A stretch of DNA of 64,000 nt from Chloroflexota bacterium (GCA_029265085.1 JAJUJY010000004.1:1-64000), one strand, 5' to 3'. Shown: positions 1 through 8,383, counted from the stretch's first letter. Notes: generated by a model from the sequence alone, not told the origin. Numbers and translations are program-made.

Positions 1-880
1 CATCCGCCCCGGCCACATCCAGGAGCAGCGCGTAGCTTCGTCCAGGCAGCGGTACATCGCTGGCCGGATGCGCCCCGCGCATGCGCTCGCGCCGCTCCGG
101 CGGGAACATGCCGCCGTCACCATCGATCTCCTCGCTGAAATACTGCGTGCGCACCAGCGGATGGCTGCGTCCCAGGCGCGCCACCTGGTTGGCCACATAC
201 CGCCCGTAAGCCGGCACCTCGGCCGCCACTGTTTCGGCAGCAATCCGGAAGACGCGCCGGATGCCGTCCTGCTGTTGAGCCGCCTCGGCAGTGCGCAGTT
301 CGCGCGCAAGCAGTGTCTGGCTGGTCCAGGCGGTGCCCCAAAAGACCTGGGTGGCGTTGGTCGAGGCGGCCATCGGGGCAATCTCCTTGTCAAACTTCTC
401 TACCGAGACATCCTGAGCTTCGTCCACCTCCAGCAGGGTGGAGGCAGTTGCCCCGACAATGTTCGATTCCGGCGCGCCGCTGAGGAAAAAGATGCGCGCC
501 TTGCCGACCCGGTAGATATAGCCGGATTCCTTCTGCCACAGCCCATCCAGCACACTGGTGCGTGAGAGCACCCGTTCCAGGCGGCGCATGGCATTCAACG
601 ACTGCGGCTTCCAGGTCGGCGAGACTTTGACAATCTCCGCCTCGCTGCGCATCAGCAGCATGAGCAGGTAGGCTTCCAGATGCGCCTGTAGTTCATTCTT
701 GCCAGACTGGCGCGGAAACATCACCACCAGGCTGAAACCGCGCCCGGACAGCACCGAGTCGATCACCGCGCGGGCTGCCTGAGTCTGGTAGGCGCGCAGG
801 CGTGTGCTGGCCGCAAAATCGCTGAAATTGACCGGGTCGCCGAGCAGCAGCTCCAACCCGGCGCGTCTGATTGGGTCCAT
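1..880 (-). CDS. Phage-type terminase large subunit, 5' part (runs off left edge)
   Basis: The reading frame is open from an ATG at 880 to the window edge (about 293 residues) and is preceded by a strong AGGAGGG ribosome site. The translation has a Walker A-like RQSGKN (about residues 57-62), a Walker B LEVDEAQD (about 150-157) and a WGTA segment near 182-185 that fits the ATPase coupling motif. This order is typical of the ATPase half of large terminases, which pump DNA into phage heads. The last residues (ALLLDVAGAD) look like the first acidic strand of the RNase H-like nuclease half, which lies outside the window. No other phage genes are seen apart from the small gene upstream, so this may be the edge of a prophage or a domesticated remnant. 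Confidence 0.8.
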   Translation of the reverse strand, partial: MDPIRRAGLELLLGDPVNFSDFAASTRLRAYQTQAARAVIDSVLSGRGFSLVVMFPRQSGKNELQAHLEAYLLMLLMRSEAEIVKVSPTWKPQSLNAMRRLERVLSRTSVLDGLWQKESGYIYRVGKARIFFLSGAPESNIVGATASTLLEVDEAQDVSVEKFDKEIAPMAASTNATQVFWGTAWTSQTLLARELRTAEAAQQQDGIRRVFRIAAETVAAEVPAYGRYVANQVARLGRSHPLVRTQYFSEEIDGDGGMFPPERRERMRGAHPASDVPLPGRSYALLLDVAGAD

Positions 881-1061
881 AAGCCCTCCTTATACAGGCA
901 GCACTTGACCAGGGCGAAGCCCGGCAGGCTTCGTCCGTTGGAAAAAAAGAAAATAGGCGGGGCGGCGGCCGGGGGACCGGGCACAAACTGATCCGGCTGT
1001 GCCAGCGGGGAAGTGGATTTCAAAACCCGCGGCCGGGACGCCCCATACAGTTATCCGCCGC

Positions 1062-1409
1062 TCATTCCTGCGGCAGCGGAGCGGCTGGCTCCTGTTCCAG
1101 CCGGGCAAGCATCCCGCCTAATCCGCGGGTCTGCATCTCGGCCACAATCTCATCCAACGCGGCGTAAAAATCATTCATGCCCTGGTTCTCGCCAAGCACC
1201 TGTTCGGTGCGCAGCAGCCCGCCAAGCACATGCGAAACCCGCGCCAGCGTCTCCAGCAGCGAGAGCAGATCGCCCAGGGGCAGTTCGCCCTCAGCCTGCG
1301 CCTGCGCCCGCGCCATCAGCGCGCGCAGCATGCGGATCTCGTTTTGCAGACTGGCAGATGAAGCGGCCGGTTTGGCGCGCTTGCGGCGGGCAGCGGGGGA
1401 TGGTTCCAT
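1062..1409 (-). CDS. Small protein upstream of the terminase, function unknown
   Basis: The start at 1409 is chosen because CAGGAGG lies just before it. The product of about 115 residues has a basic, Ala-rich N terminus (RRKRAKP), then predicted amphipathic helices, and ends in a Pro/Ala tail. I do not recognise the family. Its place about 180 bases upstream of the large terminase gene on the same strand fits a small terminase subunit or a packaging accessory protein, but no helix-turn-helix is clear, so this is inference only. The spacer between the two genes (881-1061) shows no other coding signal. Confidence 0.55.
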   Translation of the reverse strand: MEPSPAARRKRAKPAASSASLQNEIRMLRALMARAQAQAEGELPLGDLLSLLETLARVSHVLGGLLRTEQVLGENQGMNDFYAALDEIVAEMQTRGLGGMLARLEQEPAAPLPQE

Positions 1410-1563
1410 AGGCCTCCTGAGGGTGATCGGTTTGCCGATTGGTATTAAGAAAATATGTTCTATTTCGCGATCAGTATTGCACAAAACCAGCCCAAATACA
1501 ACTGGCCATTGATGCAAAAAAATACGTATTAAGTTGCATATTTTTCGGGAAAGTTGCAAAAGT

Positions 1564-1619
1564 CCTCCCACACCCTCCCTAATTTCGCTGAAATTGGGGA
1601 GAGCCGGGGGTGGGGCCGC
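1564..1619 (+). repeat. 56-bp dispersed palindromic repeat, copy 1
   Basis: This copy has a palindromic core: a CCCTCCCTAATTTC arm, a short spacer and a GAAATTGGGGAG arm. It is flanked by a CCTCCCAC lead and a GCCGGGGGTGGGGCCGC tail. The same unit occurs at 1733-1786 in this orientation and at 3404-3459 inverted. It lies in a 467-base gene-free stretch (1410-1876) which otherwise holds AT-rich sequence and a poly-A run. It resembles a REP- or MITE-like intergenic element. Confidence 0.85.
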
Positions 1620-1732
1620 TGACCACCGGTTGTCAGGTGTCAAAAACCATTGTCAATTCCAAAAAAATGTTTACAGAAAAATAGCTGATCGCTGGCAGTA
1701 AGAATTCACCACAGAGGCACAAAAAAAAAAAA

Positions 1733-1786
1733 CTCCCACACCCTCCCTAATTTCGCTGAAATTGGGGAGGGCCGGGGTGGGGCCGC
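1733..1786 (+). repeat. 56-bp dispersed palindromic repeat, copy 2
   Basis: This is nearly identical to copy 1, with the same core and a GCCGGGGTGGGGCCGC tail. An 11-base direct repeat, GCTGATCGCTG, lies at 1684-1694 and 1785-1795 around this copy and a poly-A stretch. It could be a target-site duplication, but the right-hand repeat overlaps the end of the element, so chance is possible. Confidence 0.8.
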
Positions 1787-1804
1787 TGATCGCTGCCTTC
1801 CCGG

Positions 1805-1833
1805 TTGCCTCGCCCATGCAATCGGCATACAAT
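1805..1833 (+). promoter_or_regulatory. Promoter of the GNAT gene at 1877
   Basis: A TTGCCT -35 box (1805-1810) is separated by 17 bases from a TACAAT -10 box (1828-1833). The predicted start of transcription near 1840 leaves a leader of about 36 bases containing GGAAAGG before the ATG at 1877, which supports that start over the in-frame ATG at 1838. Confidence 0.6.
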
Positions 1834-1876
1834 AAAAATGGATGAAATCCCCCGCCCCCCGGAAAGGATACAGCCC

Positions 1877-2461
1877 ATGACCAACAATCCCGAAACCACC
1901 CCCTCGTTTGAAGTCCTCCCGCTGACCGCCGAACGCTGGCCGGACCTGGAAGACCTGTTCGGTGCGCACGGTGCCTACGGCGGCTGCTGGTGCATGTGGT
2001 GGCGCCTGCCGCGCAGTGAATTTCAGCGGATGAGCGGTGAAGAAAAACGCCAGGGCTTAAAGGACCTGGCCGAAACCGGCCCGGTCCCCGGGTTGATCGG
2101 CTACCTGGACGGGCAGTCCGCCGCCTGGATTGCAATTGCCCCGCGCGAAACCTTTGGCGCGCTGGAGCGTTCGCGCACGCTCAAACGCATCGACGACCAG
2201 CCGGTCTGGTCGATTGTCTGCTTTTTTGTGCGGCGCAGCGCGCGCGGGCAGGGCCTGACGCTGCCTCTAATTCGCGCCGCGCTGGCCTATGCCGCCCGCC
2301 AGGGCGCAGCCATCGTCGAGGCTTACCCGATCGACACCCCTCAGGAGGATATTCCGCCGGTCAATCTTTTCATGGGCCGGATCGAGACCTTTCGCCAGGC
2401 CGGTTTTGTGGAGGTGGCGCGCTTCAGCGCCAAACGCCCGGTAATGCGGTGGTATGGGTGA
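1877..2461 (+). CDS. GNAT-family N-acetyltransferase
   Basis: The product of 194 residues is a small-molecule or protein acetyltransferase of the GNAT fold. The acetyl-CoA loop is seen as RRSARGQGL, after a strand reading SIVCFFV. The N-terminal part carries GCWCMWWRLP, a Cys/Trp-rich segment found in one GNAT subgroup of unknown substrate. The start at 1877 follows GGAAAGG and lies downstream of a good promoter; an in-frame ATG at 1838 would put the coding start inside the predicted promoter region. It is a single gene, convergent with the lipoprotein gene that follows. Confidence 0.85.
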   Translation: MTNNPETTPSFEVLPLTAERWPDLEDLFGAHGAYGGCWCMWWRLPRSEFQRMSGEEKRQGLKDLAETGPVPGLIGYLDGQSAAWIAIAPRETFGALERSRTLKRIDDQPVWSIVCFFVRRSARGQGLTLPLIRAALAYAARQGAAIVEAYPIDTPQEDIPPVNLFMGRIETFRQAGFVEVARFSAKRPVMRWYG

Positions 2462-2515
2462 GAGGGAAATTGCGGCAGCTCCTCCCCACTCACCACGCCC
2501 TGCTTCTTCTGCGCC

Positions 2516-3223
2516 TTATGGGTAACCCGGAAACGTTAACGATTCCAGCACTTGATAATAAATTCTTTTGCCCCCGGCTTTCCAGCGGTCTTGTTTGGCG
2601 ATCCCAATTGCATAAAACAGGGTGGATGAATCAATATCGAGGATGATAATTTGCCCCACACCGGTCTCGTATGTGCCTGGGCTTTCAATATTGACCATCC
2701 AGCCGCGGTACCCGGCCAGCTTATACCTCTGCGGAAAATCAACTGCTTTAAAGAGCGATTCGTTTTTTATCATTTGATGCAAAAAGCCGAGTGCGTTGGC
2801 TTTCCCTTTGTGATCAACAATTTCAAGATACAGCATCAGGTCGCGATCTTTACTCTCCATCGCGGAATGTTCGGTTGAATTTGCGAACAAAAATCCCTGG
2901 GGGTCGGTAAATTGAAATTTTCGCTTCTCGACCGTTTCCGTGAACTGGATTGGCGGAGGCAGATAGTGCCGATAGGTATCGTTGTAATTTAAAAGGACCT
3001 CGGCGGGCGGCGTCTCCCACAAAGAAAGCATATCCGTTGTTGGCGTGGGGGACGGCCTCGGCGTGGAAGTTGGCCGGGGCGTATTGGTAATCACCACAAT
3101 TTTGGGTGTGGCCGTCACAAGAACCACTTCGGGCGTTGGCGGTGGCAGCGGCGTTGGGGCACTGCAGCCGGCAATCAACACCCCCAAAAGCAGGCACAAA
3201 ACAAGGCGTTGCAATGGTTTCAT
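2516..3223 (-). CDS. Secreted lipoprotein with Thr/Pro linker, unknown function
   Basis: The 235-residue product begins with a lipoprotein signal peptide whose lipobox LIAGC places the acylated Cys near residue 20. A Pro/Thr-rich linker follows (about residues 22-63; TPRPTSTPRPSPTPTT is part of it), a style very common in Chloroflexota surface lipoproteins. The remaining 170 residues form a globular domain without a motif I know; the pattern (a long early strand region, then RGWMVNIESP) resembles domains that sense or bind small ligands, but this is not established. Its neighbours give no functional hint. Confidence 0.75.
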   Translation of the reverse strand: MKPLQRLVLCLLLGVLIAGCSAPTPLPPPTPEVVLVTATPKIVVITNTPRPTSTPRPSPTPTTDMLSLWETPPAEVLLNYNDTYRHYLPPPIQFTETVEKRKFQFTDPQGFLFANSTEHSAMESKDRDLMLYLEIVDHKGKANALGFLHQMIKNESLFKAVDFPQRYKLAGYRGWMVNIESPGTYETGVGQIIILDIDSSTLFYAIGIAKQDRWKAGGKRIYYQVLESLTFPGYP

Positions 3224-3403
3224 CGCTGATTCTCCCTAAAGAATCAAACTGGACAGGATTCCCTGTTTAAAATGAGCCAAAGGATTGTTCTATTTGCAGC
3301 TATTGAGATTGCACTGGAAGGATTAAAATATGCACCCCCTGTTGATATAGAAAATTATACAGGCACATCATCCAGGCTGCCAACATTTTCCACAGCAAAT
3401 CCG

Positions 3404-3459
3404 GCGGCCCCACCCCGGCCCTCCCCAAATTCCGCGAATTTGGGGAGGGTGCGGGAGGG
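3404..3459 (-). repeat. 56-bp dispersed palindromic repeat, copy 3 (inverted)
   Basis: This is the reverse complement of copies 1 and 2, with a slightly different core in which the arm reads CCCTCCCCAAATT around TCGCGG. It sits in the gap between two divergent-tail genes (3224-3504), where no other feature is seen. Confidence 0.85.
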
Positions 3460-3504
3460 GCAGCAGTTTCTGGCAACCGGTAATTGCCAACTGCCACCCG
3501 GCAG

Positions 3505-4230
3505 CTACGCAGTCATACTGGCAATAAACACAATAGCGGTGACCAGGTCCAGCGCGTTCAGCAGCACATGGACCGCCATCCCCACATAGATATTTTTCTT
3601 CTTAACGACATAGATCAACGGCAGCAGCCCCACCGTGCGGGTAAAAAGCATCCAGGGAGAAAAGACATGATAGGCCGCGAAGAGAAAACTGTGCAGCAAA
3701 TCAGCAAATTTGCCCTGCATGCGGGGCAGCAAATAACCCCGGAAATACAATTCTTCCACAACCGGCGCGAGGAACACAATGAACACCGTAAACAGGGCAT
3801 ACGTGACCGTCAGCGCCTCCCTGGAATAATTGCCGGTCAGCCCGGCTTCCGCAACAGGCACCCAGAAAAAGACCCTGGCCTGCAAGAAACTGGTCACCGG
3901 TCTGAGCAGGGTGAAAATTACGCCCGTGACCAAAAAGACCACCACGCCCCACAGCAGGTACTGCCACCACGGGATCGGGCTGCGGTAGCTGATCACGCCG
4001 GACAGGGTCAGCCGGCCGGTCTTCTTCTTGCCCTGGAACAGCAGATAGCCAAGCTCCACCGGGACAATGACCACAGCAGCCGCAATGGTTAATGCCAAAA
4101 TAGAGGGGTAGCCCAAATTCAAAATGGGCTGGCGGATCAGAAAATAAAAGAGGCCGGTTAATATACCGGGCAGCAAGTGCAGCACGATCGATTGGAGGGT
4201 GGAATGTGTTTCGGGTGGGTTTTGATTCAT
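3505..4230 (-). CDS. CPBP-family intramembrane metalloprotease
   Basis: This multi-pass membrane protein of 241 residues has the three conserved CPBP (Abi, Rce1-like) motifs: VVEELYFRGYL with the Glu-Glu and Arg, FAAYHVF with a His, and MAVHVLLNAL with His and Asn. These form the glutamate/histidine active site that cleaves substrates within the membrane. The start at 4230 gives MNQNPPE and has CAGGA upstream; a TTG further out would add nine unlikely residues. Targets of the bacterial members are mostly unknown (prenyl-protein processing, bacteriocin immunity and sigma-factor release are known examples). It is one of three CPBP-type genes in the window. Confidence 0.88.
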   Translation of the reverse strand: MNQNPPETHSTLQSIVLHLLPGILTGLFYFLIRQPILNLGYPSILALTIAAAVVIVPVELGYLLFQGKKKTGRLTLSGVISYRSPIPWWQYLLWGVVVFLVTGVIFTLLRPVTSFLQARVFFWVPVAEAGLTGNYSREALTVTYALFTVFIVFLAPVVEELYFRGYLLPRMQGKFADLLHSFLFAAYHVFSPWMLFTRTVGLLPLIYVVKKKNIYVGMAVHVLLNALDLVTAIVFIASMTA

Positions 4231-4375
4231 GCGGGTAATCCTGAGCGAAAATGGCAAGATGAATTGCAGCCCGCCTTAACGGGGCACAACGGTTTTATTA
4301 TATCGATTCGGGCGAAAAACAAAAGCAGAATCGCCGCCCCGCCGCCACAACTTACCGAAACACGGGCCAAGGGCG

Positions 4376-5857
4376 CTATATTTCTGCGGCAGCGCACTTC
4401 ACAAAGCGATGCTCAAGCGGATCAATCCAATCTTCACGGATCTTCACGCGGAATTCTGTAATCTCTCCCTGCCCATTGCTGATAAACGGCACCAGGCTTT
4501 CACCCCAAACAGGATGATCCCATTTGCAGAGGAAGGTATCATAATGCCAGTGTTCAAGCGTGCCGGTCATGGTCTTGCTGGCCTGCAATTGAAGACGCAG
4601 CACATCCCCGTCCATTTGGATGGCAGCACCGCCTAACATACCGCTTTCATACTTGCCGGCGTATTTCTCCAACGCCAGCGAAGGCCGGGTATCCTGCACC
4701 CGCAGCGCTTCTTTTGTCTGTCCAGCCTGTTTTTCCTGATCTTCCTTTGCCAGATCCAGGTAAATTTGAATCCAATCGCTGGGAGGCACGCCTAATAATT
4801 TCTCCGTCAGGAAGTTGGTAATTGCCATAAAGGCATCATTGGGCAGTTTGTTGGTAAAGACGGCCAATCCGATCTTCTCTTCCGGAATCAACAAAACACT
4901 GGAAAGCATGCCGTCCACGCCGCCGGTATGCCGGGCAACAAAGCGGCCGTGAAAATCACTCAGGAACCAGCCCAGCCCGTAGGCCGAGAAATGCCGCGTG
5001 GGATACAGCCGCCGCTCAAGATCAGACAGCTTGATGATCGTATGCGGGGTATGGGTTTCGGCAATAATCGCCGCGTCAACCACCTGTTTTCCATCCAAAC
5101 AACCGCGGTTCAACTGCATTCGCAGCCATAGGGCAATATCCGCCGCGGAAGAACAAATCATCCCGGCCGGGCCAATGGCCGTGTCAACTTGATAGCCCAC
5201 CGTCTGGAGGCTGCCTTTAATTTCTTCATGCGGTGTGGCGACATTTTTATTGTCCCCAAACAGACCCGGATTGGCAACGCTATTGGTCATACCCAGCGGC
5301 TCGAAAATGCGCGTGCGGATAAAATCTTCCCAGCTCAGACCGCTCACCGCGGAAATCACCAGTCCGGCGGCGATGAACATCAGGTTGGAATACCCGAAAC
5401 CGGCGCGAAAATCATATTGTGGGGGAATATGCCGCACCCGCCGGATAATTTCTTCCGCAGAGTAGCTGCTAAACAGTAAAACATCGCCAGCCCAGGTACC
5501 CAGTCCGCTGCGGTGGCAGACCAGGTCGCGGATGGTCATCAGCTGGGAGGCGTGCGGATCGGATAACTGAAAATAGGGCAGGTAGCGGGTCACCGGATCA
5601 TCCCAACCCAGTTTTCCCTCCTGCACAAGCAAGCCGAGCGCCACGGCCGTGAAGGCCTTTGTGTTTGAAGCAATGGCAAATAAGGTATGCTCATCCACAA
5701 GCTCAGGTTTACCAATATCACGAATACCGTATCCTTTGGCGTGCAGTATCTGATCATCTTTCACAACGGCCAGCGCCAGCCCCGGAATATTCCAGGTCTG
5801 CATGGCCTTTTGGACAAAACCATCAATTTCATTGATCAAATCTGTGGACTGGGTCAT
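4376..5857 (-). CDS. Serine hydrolase of the class C beta-lactamase / DD-peptidase family
   Basis: The 493-residue product has all three motifs of the family: SNTK with the nucleophilic Ser near residue 64 and Lys near 67, YSN near 156-158, and HTGG near 318 in place of KTG. A C-terminal beta domain of about 120 residues follows (from about 375), as in esterase-like members such as EstB or D-aminopeptidase relatives. No signal peptide is visible, which suggests a cytoplasmic esterase or peptidase rather than a resistance enzyme. The start at 5857 has an AGGA site; an upstream TTG is less likely. Confidence 0.88.
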   Translation of the reverse strand: MTQSTDLINEIDGFVQKAMQTWNIPGLALAVVKDDQILHAKGYGIRDIGKPELVDEHTLFAIASNTKAFTAVALGLLVQEGKLGWDDPVTRYLPYFQLSDPHASQLMTIRDLVCHRSGLGTWAGDVLLFSSYSAEEIIRRVRHIPPQYDFRAGFGYSNLMFIAAGLVISAVSGLSWEDFIRTRIFEPLGMTNSVANPGLFGDNKNVATPHEEIKGSLQTVGYQVDTAIGPAGMICSSAADIALWLRMQLNRGCLDGKQVVDAAIIAETHTPHTIIKLSDLERRLYPTRHFSAYGLGWFLSDFHGRFVARHTGGVDGMLSSVLLIPEEKIGLAVFTNKLPNDAFMAITNFLTEKLLGVPPSDWIQIYLDLAKEDQEKQAGQTKEALRVQDTRPSLALEKYAGKYESGMLGGAAIQMDGDVLRLQLQASKTMTGTLEHWHYDTFLCKWDHPVWGESLVPFISNGQGEITEFRVKIREDWIDPLEHRFVKCAAAEI

Positions 5858-6141
5858 TAATTTTTTCCTGTTCGAATGCAATGCTGCGAAGTCAAATCAA
5901 CCAGGGCACAACCCTGGGTGGTTTGGACTGAATTATAACCGCGATAAATACATAACTCCACGATTTCCGCTTTGTCCTTTGCGGTATATTCTTCGCAGGG
6001 TTGGTTGCGAGACAGGCAAATATTGCCATAAACCAGCGCAGCCTCCACGTTTCAGCGTTTCGAACTTGTTCCGGGCAGCAACTCCCAACGGCGCGGATTT
6101 CAATGTTACAATTTTCTTATCTTTTCTCTCAGGAGCTGCAA

Positions 6142-6861
6142 ATGACCGAACTCCTTTACCAGACAGATGCCTATTTAAAAGAATTTGACGCTGAGATCAG
6201 CGCTGTGGACCATGAAAATCACGCGGTGCTGCTCAACCGCAGCGCGTTTTACCCCGGCGGAGGCGGCCAACCCTGCGACCTCGGCTGGCTGCACACGACC
6301 GCCGCCCGGCTGACACTCACCCGTGCGCGCAAATCTCCCGAAGGAGTCTGGCATTTGCTCAGCCCGGAAGATGCCCTGCCCGAACCCGGCACCCCCGTGC
6401 ACGGTGAACTGGATTGGGCGCGGCGCTATGCGCTGATGCGCACCCACTCCGCGCTGCACATCCTCTGCGGCGTGGTCTTCCGCGACTACGGCGCACTGGT
6501 CACCGGCGGCGATATGGACCCGCTCAAAGGGCGCATGGATTTTGAGTTTGAAAACTTAAGCAAAGAACTGGTCAGCGTGATCGAAGAAGCCGTCAACCGC
6601 GAGGTAGCCGCCGCCCGCGATGTGCGCGTGCGCATCCTGCCCCGCGAAGAAGCCTTCCAGATCCCCGACCTGATCCGCACCAAGATCAACCTGCTGCCGC
6701 CGGAAATCAGCGAAATCCGCACGGTGGAATTAGCCGGGCTCGACCTGCAAGCAGACGGCGGTACACACGTCGCCAACACACGCGAGGTCGGCAAGGTCCG
6801 TGTGGTCGATTACAAGAGCAAGGGCAAGATCAACAAGCGAATTTACATAGAGCTGGAATAA
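6142..6861 (+). CDS. alaX: Alanyl-tRNA editing protein AlaX type
   Basis: The 239-residue product matches the stand-alone editing domain of alanyl-tRNA synthetase, which removes serine or glycine wrongly attached to tRNA-Ala. The zinc motif HSALH is at residues 102-106, the glycine-rich RSAFYPGGGGQP loop near 33-44, and the second metal motif reads DGGTH (205-209). The usual CGGTH of AlaRS has Cys where this protein has Asp; this may be normal for the AlaX-M branch. The start at 6142 follows AGGAG. A TACAAT box at 6107-6112 may be its promoter. Confidence 0.9.
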   Translation: MTELLYQTDAYLKEFDAEISAVDHENHAVLLNRSAFYPGGGGQPCDLGWLHTTAARLTLTRARKSPEGVWHLLSPEDALPEPGTPVHGELDWARRYALMRTHSALHILCGVVFRDYGALVTGGDMDPLKGRMDFEFENLSKELVSVIEEAVNREVAAARDVRVRILPREEAFQIPDLIRTKINLLPPEISEIRTVELAGLDLQADGGTHVANTREVGKVRVVDYKSKGKINKRIYIELE

Positions 6862-6894
6862 AAACAACCGCCCGCAGTCAGAAGCTGCGGGCGG
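6860..6894 (-). terminator. Rho-independent terminator after the DMT exporter gene
   Basis: A perfect 10-bp stem (CCGCCCGCAG, 6868-6877, with 6885-6894) has a 7-base loop and, on the minus strand, a TTGTTTTTATT tail. It lies between the convergent alaX and exporter genes and probably serves mainly the minus-strand gene. Confidence 0.85.
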
Positions 6895-6915
6895 CTGATT
6901 CCTGCCAACACACAA

Positions 6916-7881
6916 TTAATCCTCTGCGGCCACCGGAGCCGCCGATTTTGGCGGTCTCTTGACTGGCTGAGTCAGTGAGATGACCGCCACCGCGCTTAAG
7001 ATAATGGCCGCGGCCAGCACAATCCGCGGCGTGACCGGTTCCTGTCCCAACAGGCTGCCCAGGAAAATCGCCACCACCGGGTTGACATAAGCATAGGTTG
7101 AGACCAATGTGGTCGGGGCAACCCGCAGCAGCCAGGTGTAGGCGGCATAGCCCACCAGCGAACCAAACACAACCAGGTAAGCCAGCCCCCACAGCGAGCG
7201 CGGCGCGACCCCGGCCAGGTCCAGGCGGCCCCATTCCCCAGTCAGGCTGCCAACCAGGAACAGGCCCACCCCGCCGGTGATCATCTCCATGCCCGTACCG
7301 GCCAGCGGTGAATCCGGCAGATTGGCTTTGCGGCTGTAAAGCGAGCCGATCGCCCAGGCAAACGAGCCCAGCAGCAGCGCGCCCGCACCCAGCATGTCCA
7401 CCCCGCCCTTCAGGCCGGTCACCTCAGCCGGGCCAATTAGCAGCGCAATCCCCAAAAAGCCAACCAGCACCCCCGAAAGCGAAATCCAGTTGGGGCGCTT
7501 TTGCCCCGCGGGCTTACGGCCAAAGAGCCAGTCCAGCAGCACCATCCAGAGCGGCACCGCCCCCACCAGCAAAGAAGCAATCCCGGAATGGACCCGCTGT
7601 TCCGCCCAGGAAACCCCGCCGTTGCCGATCGTCAGCAGCAGCACACCAATCACCGCCGCCGAACGCCAATGCACCCAGCTGGGGCGCGGGTCACCGCTCA
7701 GCCGCCGCCAGATATAGAGGATTAGCCCGGCAGTAAGCTGGCGCGTCCCGGCCATGAGGAAAGGCGGAATCGTCTCCACCGCAAAGCGGATGGCTAAATA
7801 GGTAGATCCCCAAAAAATATACACACAAATCAGCGCAGCCCAAATGGCCAGCGCCGTAGGAGCCTTTGCCCGGACGTTCAT
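6916..7881 (-). CDS. EamA/DMT-family inner-membrane exporter
   Basis: The 321-residue product has ten predicted membrane segments as two EamA repeats, beginning with WAALICVYIFWGSTYLAIRF, which is the usual start of YedA/RhaT-type drug/metabolite transporters. A second repeat starts near AWAIGSLYSRK. The C terminus is a short basic tail. Such proteins export amino acids or other metabolites; the substrate cannot be told from sequence. It is alone on its strand, with a terminator just after the stop and the tRNA-Asn region before it. Confidence 0.88.
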   Translation of the reverse strand: MNVRAKAPTALAIWAALICVYIFWGSTYLAIRFAVETIPPFLMAGTRQLTAGLILYIWRRLSGDPRPSWVHWRSAAVIGVLLLTIGNGGVSWAEQRVHSGIASLLVGAVPLWMVLLDWLFGRKPAGQKRPNWISLSGVLVGFLGIALLIGPAEVTGLKGGVDMLGAGALLLGSFAWAIGSLYSRKANLPDSPLAGTGMEMITGGVGLFLVGSLTGEWGRLDLAGVAPRSLWGLAYLVVFGSLVGYAAYTWLLRVAPTTLVSTYAYVNPVVAIFLGSLLGQEPVTPRIVLAAAIILSAVAVISLTQPVKRPPKSAAPVAAED

Positions 7882-7964
7882 GGTCGCACCTGTAATTCGA
7901 GAATATTCAACTATTTAACCATAAAATGGGGGAATTGGGGGGAAGAGAAGCTGGCAGCAAACAA

Positions 7965-7995
7965 CAAAAAAGCTGACGGCTGTGGGCTGTCAGCT
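7965..7995 (-). terminator. Duplicate copy of the tRNA-Asn terminator
   Basis: Stem arms AGCTGACGGC and GCTGTCAGCT enclose TGTGG and are followed on the minus strand by a T run. It is identical to the hairpin behind the intact tRNA gene and would also stop read-through from it. Confidence 0.8.
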
Positions 7996-8010
7996 AATCG
8001 CTTAAAAGAT

Positions 8011-8063
8011 TGGCTCCTCGACCAGGACTCGAATAGCATACCCTTCCGGGTACCTGGAACCTA
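8011..8063 (-). pseudogene. Partial tRNA-Asn 3' half with hairpin insertion in the T arm
   Basis: Read on the minus strand this contains TAGGTTCCAGG, then 19 foreign bases (8034-8052), then TTCGAGTCCTGG, the acceptor strand and CCA. Without the insertion it equals the 3' part of the adjacent tRNA-Asn gene. The insertion carries TACCC-GGAA-GGGTA, a small hairpin. The 5' half (acceptor, D arm and anticodon arm) is missing, so no tRNA can form. Confidence 0.8.
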
Positions 8064-8090
8064 CCAAAAGAGGTCACAGGCAGCAGGCAA

Positions 8091-8121
8091 CAAAAAAGCT
8101 GACGGCTGTGGGCTGTCAGCT
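8091..8121 (-). terminator. Terminator of tRNA-Asn
   Basis: A 10-bp stem (8097-8121) with a 5-base loop is followed on the minus strand by six T residues, 15 bases beyond the CCA end of the tRNA. Confidence 0.85.
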
Positions 8122-8136
8122 AATCGCTTAAAAGAT

Positions 8137-8212
8137 TGGCTCCTCGACCAGGACTCGAACCTGGAACCTAGCGGTTAACAGCCGCCCGCTCTGCCGATTG
8201 AGCTATCGAGGA
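8137..8212 (-). tRNA. tRNA-Asn (GTT anticodon)
   Basis: On the minus strand the 76 bases fold as a normal cloverleaf: acceptor TCCTCGA pairs with TCGAGGA, D arm GCTC/GAGC, anticodon stem GCGGC/ACCGC-type around a loop with GTT, and T arm CCAGG-TTCGAGT-CCTGG. The discriminator is G and CCA is encoded. A truncated, disrupted duplicate of its 3' half lies just downstream. Confidence 0.95.
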
Positions 8213-8383
8213 ACAACGAGGCTATTATAATCCATCTCGTGTCACTGTCAAGCCTTCATGCACAAATCAGCCCAAGAAACGATTTCTGCCCAGGCAGCCC
8301 TTCACCCAAATTGCAACGCTTTTGCAACGATTTTTTTTAAAAAATTAATGCATTTTTTTAAAAACCATGCTATAGTATTAAAG

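Larger units (their letters stand above)
7953..8159. repeat. 80-bp direct repeat covering tRNA-Asn 3' end and its terminator
   Basis: The segment 7953-8033 recurs at 8079-8159 with only two mismatches, at an offset of 126 bases. Each copy holds a T-rich terminator hairpin, the downstream spacer and the last bases of the tRNA-Asn gene (T loop to CCA). Between the copies lie a 19-base insertion and a short piece of tRNA variable-arm sequence. This is a local duplication of the tRNA 3' end. Confidence 0.85.

Noticed and set aside
68..565. Plus-strand open frame across the terminase gene
   Set aside because: The minus-strand frame has clear Walker motifs and a strong ribosome site; the plus frame has none and is an antisense shadow.
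4177..4461. Plus-strand frame overlapping two minus-strand genes
   Set aside because: Overlaps the CPBP and hydrolase genes, with no motif.
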